Below, piece by piece: positions 57,525 to 64,000 of a stretch of DNA of 64,000 nucleotides (its first letter is position 1; the number at the start of each line of letters is the position of its first letter). Position numbers and translations under genes: made by a program. The notes below the pieces were generated by a model. That model made no database searches. It saw only the letters and a list, made by a program, of their open reading frames with translations, and was not told the origin of the DNA. Source of the stretch: Triops longicaudatus (Eukaryota; Arthropoda; Branchiopoda; Notostraca; Triopsidae); the NCBI GenBank assembly GCA_022885665.1, contig JAGQDJ010000084.1, positions 149,624 through 213,623 of the forward strand, read 5' to 3'.

Positions 57525-59643
57525 TCCAGTACCAAACTGCACAGGGGAAAGATCGTTCAGCCACACGAAGCGAATCAAGAGTGTATTACGTTCCTCGACG
57601 ACCCAAGATCGTTTTGTAACCCTCACGCTGCTGAGCATTGAAATTGACATTGTTTCTTCACTCGATTTTGATGATATTATTAATGTATTTGCCTCTGCGA
57701 AAGCGCGGCGAAGAAACTTGTAAATAATGAAATTGTGGAAATAAAAAACGACTACGTGTCCTCCAGTTTTGAGTCAAATTTAGAAGTACGGAAGGGGCCT
57801 ATTAATATAACTTGCGCCAGGGCCCACAAAAAGATAATCCGGCTCTGGTTATACTTACAGGAAAAAGATAAAGAACACCGAAGCACAATAGCAGAATATC
57901 AACATTTTATGGGACAAATTGGGAAATTGTTAATGGGTGAATTCAATTCGCACCATACCATGTGGGGTAGTCGAATATCGGATAGGAGAAGAAGAATCCT
58001 TTTTGATTTTCTAGAGGAATGGGAGGAGCTCAAATCAGTCACAGAAAAAGGAAGTGAGACATATATTGGAGGAACGGGAGAAACTCCACATTAGATCTAA
58101 TTTTTGCGATAACAGATTTAGTAACAAAAACAACGGCCAGAAACGGGGCACCTTTACTCAGCAACCACTTACCGCAATTAGTTCAGATTTAGGAAAAATT
58201 GGTCAAAACATACGAAACCTATAGACATAAATCGATTTTTCAAAAAGACAAATTAGCAAAGTTTAGTAGAAGAGTTGAAGGGAACAAACATACAATGCAT
58301 AATAGAAAACGGATCGTTAGAAGAAAAATATAATAAGTATGTAGAGAAGCTCATAGAAGTGTGCCAAAGACATATACCGCTTAAAGGAGGACCAAAAAAG
58401 GTCATTAAAAAGAGATTAGTAATAGGAAATGCGGTGGAATGAGGAATGCAATAGGCGAATGTGTTTAATGAGAAATGCTACAGAGAATTCAAGAGAAACC
58501 CTTCAACAACTAACTTAGAGAACTATAAAAAAGCACAAGCGCAATGCAAAAAGACCTTCCGTAACATCAAAAGGAGAGCATGAAAAGGCCTTTCACTAAA
58601 TGGGAGTTTAATGAAATTAAGATTAACAAGATTACCAAGATAAACAAGATTAAGATAAACAAGATTACCCAACACTAGCATGGGGAGAGACTTAGTTCAC
58701 TACAAAATAATCAGTAACTTGCCAAACAACGTCAGAGTAGCTTTGCATAACATCTATAACCTGATAATAAGAGTAAGCCAAGTACCCAAAGAGTGGAAAA
58801 ACGCAACGGAAATTCCAATTTTAAAACAAGGGAAAAGCGCAGAAAAAGTTTAATCATACAGACCCATTTCTTTGATCCCGTGTTTAGTAAAAATTTATGA
58901 ACGGTTAATAGTAGAAGAATTAAATTGGATAACTGAAAAGCATAACATTTTGTCTATATTGTGACGCTACGAGATCACTAAAGCTAAAAATAGCACACAC
59001 AAATGGGGCCCTTTTCCCAGTTCTTGTGGTTGAAGTTGTGCACCTCGGCGTCGCTGACTTGAACGGTGCGACGTTGCACCAGTTGGGGGTAGCGATGCCG
59101 AAGGTTATAAAAGGGGTGGGAACGACACAGAGGGGGAGTCGGGGTTTTGAGCTAGAGAAGTCAAGTAACGGGATGATGACGCTGCTGTCGCCAACCTTAG
59201 CGGTCGAGTCAAATTTTTGTCCGTCGAAAATAACTTATTATCCTAGACATCTGTGCTTCAAAGCTGCAAATTCTAGTGTCTAATCATTTTGACAACCGCA
59301 GTGTCAAGTCCCTTCTGTTAAGTTGACGATAAAATTTATGAACTATAATATCTACACAGTTTCAGATCAGTAGACCGAAATGTGAAAAGTTACGAGCCAT
59401 CTAGGCTAAACTTTTGTTCGAAGTGACATTATTAGCTGGCCTCAAGCCAGCTCAGAATTTTTATAAACTGTTAAAGTGTAATTACATTCGTTATCGTTGA
59501 GCGCGTTAAGTGTTATTGTTTGAATTGCCCTCTCGCCTTACCCGACCAACCACAGTGACGTCATCACATCACAATGGAAACACACGACCTACGAGCACTC
59601 ACTGACCCAAGTTGCGCGATGAACCAACACGGAAATACCGATC

Positions 59644-59993
59644 ATGAAAATGCCTCAAACCATGGACACGCCGAACCCTAACGTTATAATCTGCAGAAGC
59701 TGCAATGAACCTTTTGAAAAAGACCATTCGAGAGCTAAGTTCTGCTCACCATGCAGGAACGAGACCGTAGCCAGGAGAGCAAGAACACACTCACCAGGAG
59801 GAATAGTAAGGTTAAGCGAACTCGGTCATCCTCCTTGGAGGAGACAAATGCCGATAAGTTCGAATATGTTACAAGCACACTTCGAACCTTGAAAGAAAAT
59901 CAAACTGTACTAATAGAGCAAATGACCAAGCTCATGGAGATGATCCAGACACAAGGGGTCGGGATCCAGAACCTGGAGAAAGAACAAAGTTGA
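59644..59993 (+). pseudogene. LINE C ORF1 N-terminal remnant (zinc ribbon then coiled coil)
   Basis: IICRSCNEPFEKDHSRAKFC and SPCRNETVA have four cysteines in CxxC...CxxC arrangement. After a frameshift near 59770 a Lys/Arg/Ser stretch and a helix (LIEQMTKLMEMIQTQ, IQNLEKEQ) follow, ending at 59991. I infer a LINE ORF1 from its position and tail. Confidence 0.55.
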
Positions 59994-60240
59994 CCTGGTG
60001 GGCCCGTGCTCTGCTATAAGTAGAAGGGGTAGTTGCGTTGGAGTTAGTGAGTAAGGAAGAGAAGTTGAGAGAAGAGAAAGGAGAGTTGAACAGTTAGTGG
60101 CGTTGGGGGTAGCATAGGAGTTGGAGAGGAGAAGAAGAGTAGTGGTAGAGCCGGAGTTGAAGAAGAGTTGAGTATGAGTTGCTAAGTTGGGCTGCACAGG
60201 GCAGAGCTGTACTCCTTCAACAGTTGAACACGAATACATG
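59992..60240. other. Purine-rich segment interrupting LINE C ORF1
   Basis: A G/A-rich stretch (GAGAAGTTGAGAGAAGAG, GGAGTTGGAGAGGAGAAG) with a CTATAAGTAG word separates the two ORF1 parts. AGTTGA occurs at both edges (59990, 60220). It could be another insertion, but no clean LTR ends are visible. Confidence 0.35.
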
Positions 60241-60281
60241 CGTAAATCCCGCAAGCAAACCGTTTCCTTTAAGGACCCGAC

Positions 60282-60533
60282 GTGCTAAAATCGTCCCCAC
60301 GACGAAAATGCGCGTCACAATTTCACAACATCGCTCGCGCGTGCAAACGTCAAATCCCAACTTGCGCTAAATGCGCTCCAGTAGAACACGCGACAAATGC
60401 CTGCTACAATAAAGATCTAAAATGTGCGAACTGCCACGGCAAACACGAAGCTTTCGACCGCACATGTCCGGCGAGGACCACTGCCCTCGCGAAACTAACA
60501 AGGAACCCGACAGTGACAACGTCACAAAAATGA
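60282..60533 (+). pseudogene. LINE C ORF1 zinc-knuckle remnant
   Basis: IPTCAKCAPVEHATNACYN and LKCANCHGKHEAFDRTCP are CCHC knuckles like those in the ORF1 of LINE A, with the frame broken on both sides. Confidence 0.7.
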
Positions 60534-63063
60534 AACGCACGTATAGGAGAGATACCGAACAAATAACCATCGTAAACCAATCTGAGCAACTCAACAACAA
60601 CACAGGAATTAACACTACCTTCCACAACACAAGGAAAAGCTTTTTCCAACTCTCGGACATCCTGAAAGAGTAAATTGCCCAGGAAGAGATAGCAACGTTC
60701 ATCCTGAAGCAACCATTAAAGCTATCGCATCAAGCTCAACAAGGTTATGACCTAATCATGCCACCGTCAGAATACAAAGGGGTTGTATGCTTCAAAAACC
60801 AAACACATTCCACTTCCAAATTCAGTCGACACATGAACTGTACTCCTGTACACGCCGACGAAAGTAATAAAAAAGTGAAGTAACGGAGGCCTTCCCTCAG
60901 AGTTGTAAGCGAAAGAAGTACAAGTGTTAAAAATCAACCTGACAATATATCAAAGGGGGTCTAGACCAGGAAGAAGTACAATAGATCAACTAGTCAGACT
61001 GAAGGAAGACGCTTATGAATCTCTTCAGGCGGGAGATTGCACAGCTATATTCCTGTTAGATCTTAAACAGGCATATGACTCGGTTTGGACAAACAAATTA
61101 TTAGCAAAATTAGGAGAAGTAGGATTTGAAGGAAAAATATTACAGATTGTGCAGGATTTGCTTATTAACATGACAATGGAAGTCAGAATAGGTGAGACGG
61201 CATAAAAAAAAAGTCCGTTTATGTAAAGGTATACCGCAGGGATCAGTTTTGAGTCCATAAGCTCTTGAATATTATGATTAGCGACTTCCCGACAGATTTA
61301 TTTAGAATAAACACCTCGATCTGTGTAGATGATATTGCTATCTGGACAAGGTACAAAAATTTTGATAATGCCATGAGAAGAACAGCTAACAAAGCGAAAG
61401 AGGCAGAAACATGGTGTGATAGGAACGGTTTTGAAATATCAGCCGAAAAAACGAAATGCCTAGTCATAACAAAGAAAAGAAAGACAGAAACAAAAGTTTA
61501 AGTCAAAATCAGAGGAACCGAAATAGGAAAGATAAAAGAAGGGATAATTTTGGAGATCATTTTTGACAAGGAACTACAATTTAAAAAGCACATGGCAAAG
61601 ATGAGAGAAAGGGGAATGAAAGCTACTTTAATATTTCAAAAATTGGCAGGGACAAGCTGGGGAGCAAATATAAAAACAATGCTAACGCTTTATAAGGGAC
61701 TAGTAAGAGCAAAATTAGAATATGCTCCAATAGTTTTTAAAGACGCCAATAAGAACATGATTAAACGCATGGAAACCATACAAAACAGAGCATTACGGAT
61801 AATCCTCGGGGCAATGAAAACCACGCCCATACCTGTTTTACTGTGCTCAACAGGCACCACTCAGAGATAGGTGGGAAGAACTAACTTTAAGGTACCATAG
61901 CAGAATTATGGAATGTCATTATGAAGACGAGGTAGTACTCAGGGTCTTCGATCACAGGGAAAAAAGAATATATGCACAAATTAGAACATGGATAGAGGCC
62001 TATCAACTACTGGAAATAGAAGCAGGAAATATCTACGTGAAAAAAAAGCGCCAAGTGGGATTTTGATGTAACAGGCATTAAGGATTCAATACTAGGACTA
62101 GCCCCGAAATCAGTTTACCAGGCAGGAAGACACACAACAACTTTAGACTTCTTTGAGAAGCGTTAGAAAGATAGGAAAAGAATATTTACATATGGTTCAA
62201 AAGACGACGAAGGAAACGTAGGGGCAGGTTTATATGTGGGGTACGAAGACAAGATGGTGGCTCTCGCGCTACCGAAATTTTCATCAGTAATGGCAGCCGA
62301 ACTATATGCAATTTTGGAAGCTTTACAATGTGTAAGAAAAGCACAGGAAAACAAATACATAATTTTTACAGACTCAAAGGCGGCAGTTTTGGCCATAAGA
62401 AATATGATAATAAGAAATACAGCCGAGTCATTCAGGAAATTCAAATGTCAATTATGGCTTTAAAAACTCAAGCGAAATACGTAGCTATACAATGGGTACC
62501 AGGACACGAGAGTTTTAAGGGCAATGAAAAGGCAGATTTAGTAGCAAAGCTTGGAAAAGGATCAGAAAATGTTATAACTAGACGACTAACAACTGAAGAA
62601 ATAATGTCATTGTTTAAAGAAAAGAACGAAAAGAGAATTTTAAGAACACTAACAGTCCAAACTGAACAAGAATCGGTACAAGCGGCTAGGTCTCTCAAAC
62701 CGCAACCATGGCTAGAACACCCGAACAGAAGAGTAGCCGTAGCGCTCTTAAGAATAACAAGCAAACATGCAAAGGTAGGTTGGTGAATGAAGAGATTCAA
62801 GCTTAAAGACAAATATTTGCGAAAACTGTAGAAAACAAAGAGACACAGTGAAACACAGGTTGCTGTATTGCTCACCATATGGATCCGAAAGAGAAAAATG
62901 GAGGAGTAAAGTAGAATGGATTTAACAATCTTTAACATGGACAATGTATTAGGTTTAGGGAAAATGGAACCAGAACGACAATAGAAGTTAAGAAACTGTC
63001 TAGTAGACTCAGGGCCTAAAATAGTGTGTAATAACACACACATTGTGTAGTAACTTTTAGAAA

Positions 63064-63828
63064 GTGCGTAGTAACTTTTACGAAAGTGTTCACCTGAAAC
63101 ACTGCATTCATCTAACATTGAACGGACGTACAGCGAAGAACAGGTCGAAAGACCTCCGGCAAGTTCCTTGGTTACAGCTCAACAAATTCTCATCCGAAGA
63201 AGAGGACTCTGCATCGAAGAGCGAAGAAGAGTCCTCTATAGCAGACCAAAGAACTGCAATTACGGAGGCAAACACGGAACAGACTTATACGTTGTACAAA
63301 AGCGAGACTAGTGCTGACAGTGCTGATGATACTGTCTCTTCCGAATCACCAACGGGTGGTTCTCCTTTAACTTTGGACAACGACACAAGTGAGTTCTCAG
63401 CAAAATACCTAGCGACTTTAAAGGTCTACTACACTTCACCCAGTAGCTTTAAAACTAGTGGAAGACACAGCTCACAATCGAGCAGCAGCGAAACGCACGC
63501 ATACGAAAGAGTTCATCATACCGCAAATGTCCCGAGCCATACACTGGACGCTGGTTTCAATCCGTTGTCAGACGTAGACATTGATCAAGCCCCGAGCTTT
63601 TCTGAAAATGGAACCGAAGAGCATTTATTTATAGCAGTTAGTAGTGAATCGCATTCGTATTCAACCGAACCTCAAAAGCACACCGCTGAACCTTCGAGCT
63701 ACGAGGACCATACGGATGAGAATACACCAGGTACGACTGAAGAAACACCCCCGAGTCCAGTAATCCACCGCGCCAGTATATCACGTATGAAAATTACAGT
63801 GATAAAGTGCTCCTTCGTACATCCATAA
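63064..63828 (+). CDS. Unidentified Ser/Thr/Glu-rich open frame, possible exon
   Basis: About 254 codons are open with no in-frame ATG before residue ~245. The protein is hydrophilic and acidic with many Ser and Thr (KFSSEEEDSASKSEEESS, TSADSADDTVSSESPTGG). I see no transmembrane segment or known domain. The open 5' end suggests an internal exon: a possible acceptor TTGTGTAG lies at 63043-63050, and possible donors include CCAG|GTACGA near 63730. Another open frame (63741-63992) overlaps its end in a different phase and has a more globular composition. It begins right after LINE B. It could be a host gene running off the right edge or an unrecognised transposon gag. Confidence 0.35.
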   Translation: MRSNFYESVHLKHCIHLTLNGRTAKNRSKDLRQVPWLQLNKFSSEEEDSASKSEEESSIADQRTAITEANTEQTYTLYKSETSADSADDTVSSESPTGGSPLTLDNDTSEFSAKYLATLKVYYTSPSSFKTSGRHSSQSSSSETHAYERVHHTANVPSHTLDAGFNPLSDVDIDQAPSFSENGTEEHLFIAVSSESHSYSTEPQKHTAEPSSYEDHTDENTPGTTEETPPSPVIHRASISRMKITVIKCSFVHP

Positions 63829-64000
63829 CTGAAATAACTCACATAAAGTTACGTAAAAATTACATTTCAGTAAAAACTTCTGTCTACCAAGCATCTCAAG
63901 TTAAGGTTTACAGAGACGCTCGACGTCACGTTTGTGACTTATTTCCTTCTTCGGTAGTACGGCTATCAAACAATACAGATCCTGTATCATAAGCTCAGTC

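Larger units (their letters stand above)
56531..57720 (+). pseudogene. hAT transposase C-terminal fragment (ZMYM1/hAT-C type), split by a solo LTR
   Basis: The first piece (56531-57173) has ALMAVFWNVVLQRTNQASK, SIDLCLAVALLKSL, and ends RIYLTLPV. After the LTR, hAT-C dimerisation motifs continue in phase: GERSFS, then TLLSIEIDIVSSLDFDDIIN, ending KARRRNL with a stop near 57723. The N-terminal zinc-finger and first catalytic parts are absent. Confidence 0.85.
56424..57847 (+). mobile_element. hAT transposon with perfect 8-bp TSD, inserted in LINE B
   Basis: The ends are CAGGGCCATATTAA and the complement of CCGGCTCTG, flanked by GTTATACT on both sides (56416-56423 and 57848-57855). It carries the C-terminal part of a ZMYM1-like/hAT transposase and is itself interrupted by a solo LTR (57174-57524). 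Without that intruder it is about 1.07 kb, an internally deleted copy. Confidence 0.92.
56084..58190 (+). pseudogene. LINE B ORF2 endonuclease domain, split by an hAT
   Basis: The 5' part has INILFWNARSI, FICETWLKEG and DRGGGVLFWVKEG (56084-56365). After the hAT insertion it continues with LLMGEFNSHHTMWGS (normally GDFNAHH; the Asp is Glu here) at 57930-57975 and ends with LSNHLPQL near 58165. Stops at 56363 and elsewhere make it non-functional. Confidence 0.82.
59172..60877 (+). mobile_element. LINE C: truncated LINE inserted in the solo LTR (TSD AAGTAACGG)
   Basis: The 9-bp duplications are at 59163-59171 and 60878-60886. The 3' end CGCCGACGAAAGTAATAAAAAA is the same tail as LINE A, so they are one family. 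Only ORF1-like sequence is present and ORF2 is missing, so the copy is internally deleted. Confidence 0.8.
58960..60944 (+). mobile_element. Gypsy-family solo LTR with 4-bp TSD ATAT, split by LINE C
   Basis: It begins TGTGACGCTACGAGATCACT and ends AACCTGACA, flanked by ATAT (58956-58959 and 60945-60948). The two parts, 58960-59171 and 60887-60944, align end to end with the LTR at 53719-54011. It is inserted in the LINE B RT, whose frame continues exactly across it. Confidence 0.88.
58190..62790 (+). pseudogene. LINE B ORF2 reverse transcriptase and RNase H, split and decayed
   Basis: The RT start lies near 58780-58950 (PKEWKNATEIPILKQG, SYRPISLIPCLVKIYERL). It resumes at 60949 with GSRPGRSTIDQLVRL, LLDLKQAYDSVW and the catalytic box as ICVDDIAIW. 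Stops occur at 61203 and 61499. RNase H begins near 62188 with FTYGSKDDEGN (the first catalytic Asp of the usual TDGS is Tyr), then MAAELYAIL, IIFTDSKAAV and VPGHESFKGNEKADLVA, with a frame break near 62460. Confidence 0.85.
46250..63000 (+). mobile_element. LINE B: dead I-type non-LTR retrotransposon split by four insertions
   Basis: About 4.9 kb of one LINE is spread over 16.7 kb. Its parts are ORF1 46250-47319 and 54198-54224, the ORF1 end 55787-55930, the endonuclease 56084-56423 and 57856-58190, the reverse transcriptase 58190-58959 and 60949-61870, and the RNase H 62180-62790. The intruders are 47320-54197, 54225-55786, 56424-57855 and 58960-60948 (each including one TSD copy). Coding phase carries across the first, second and fourth insertion points once the intruder is ignored. 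An RNase H domain after the RT points to the I group. Exact 5' and 3' ends are uncertain (about 45.9-46.2 and 63.0 kb). Confidence 0.88.

Noticed and set aside
62468..63118. 216-codon minus-strand ORF
   Set aside because: Antisense of LINE B RNase H; low-complexity Ser/Leu composition.

Overview
The window is nuclear DNA of an animal, most probably an arthropod. The genes are intron-rich with GT..AG junctions, the orthologues are metazoan, degenerate tracts of the arthropod-type telomere word TTAGG/CCTAA are scattered through it, and the transposon set is arthropod-like (I/R1-type LINEs, BEL/Pao, Ty3/gypsy, hAT). I cannot name the species.

Region 1 (1-43.5 kb) is the genic part, AT-rich, with five conserved housekeeping genes. 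In order they are PAN3 (minus, 3' end beyond the left edge), an RPS6KC1-like PX/MIT/pseudokinase gene (plus, divergent from PAN3 across a ~470 bp shared promoter), Rab4 (minus), menin/MEN1 (plus) and CEBPZ/Noc1 (minus). I rebuilt exon structures by hand. Every junction keeps phase and the totals are 699, 218, 706 and 1052 codons for the four complete genes. The genes belong to separate pathways: mRNA deadenylation, endosomal signalling, endosome recycling, chromatin/transcription and ribosome biogenesis. I see no operon-like logic. Introns and spacers hold CCTAA-type tracts, small non-autonomous DNA transposons and simple repeats.

Region 2 (43.5-63 kb) is a transposon graveyard that can be taken apart almost to the base, because most insertions still have target-site duplications. 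A dead LINE ('LINE B', 46.2-63.0 kb) has been split by four insertions. These are another LINE ('LINE A', TSD AACACAAGGACA), a BEL/Pao element (TSD AAGAC), an hAT transposon (TSD GTTATACT) and a gypsy-family solo LTR (TSD ATAT). Several of these were hit in turn: LINE A by a gypsy element, the hAT by a solo LTR (TSD TCCAG), and the gypsy solo LTR by 'LINE C' (TSD AAGTAACGG). A separate BEL solo LTR (TSD AGCGT) lies at 44.46-44.88 kb. All mobile-element genes seen here are broken.

Region 3 (63.06 kb to the end) has an ATG-less, Ser/Thr/Glu-rich open frame of about 250 codons. It may be an exon of a gene continuing to the right. The single N at 55207 lies between two identical 76-bp blocks and looks like an assembly artefact.

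I found no tRNA or rRNA gene, no CRISPR array, and no clearly new multi-gene system. The most unusual items are the dated nest of insertions, a 40-bp perfect palindrome inside a solo LTR, a 107-bp multi-stem inverted-repeat element in a MEN1 intron, and the unexplained terminal ORF.
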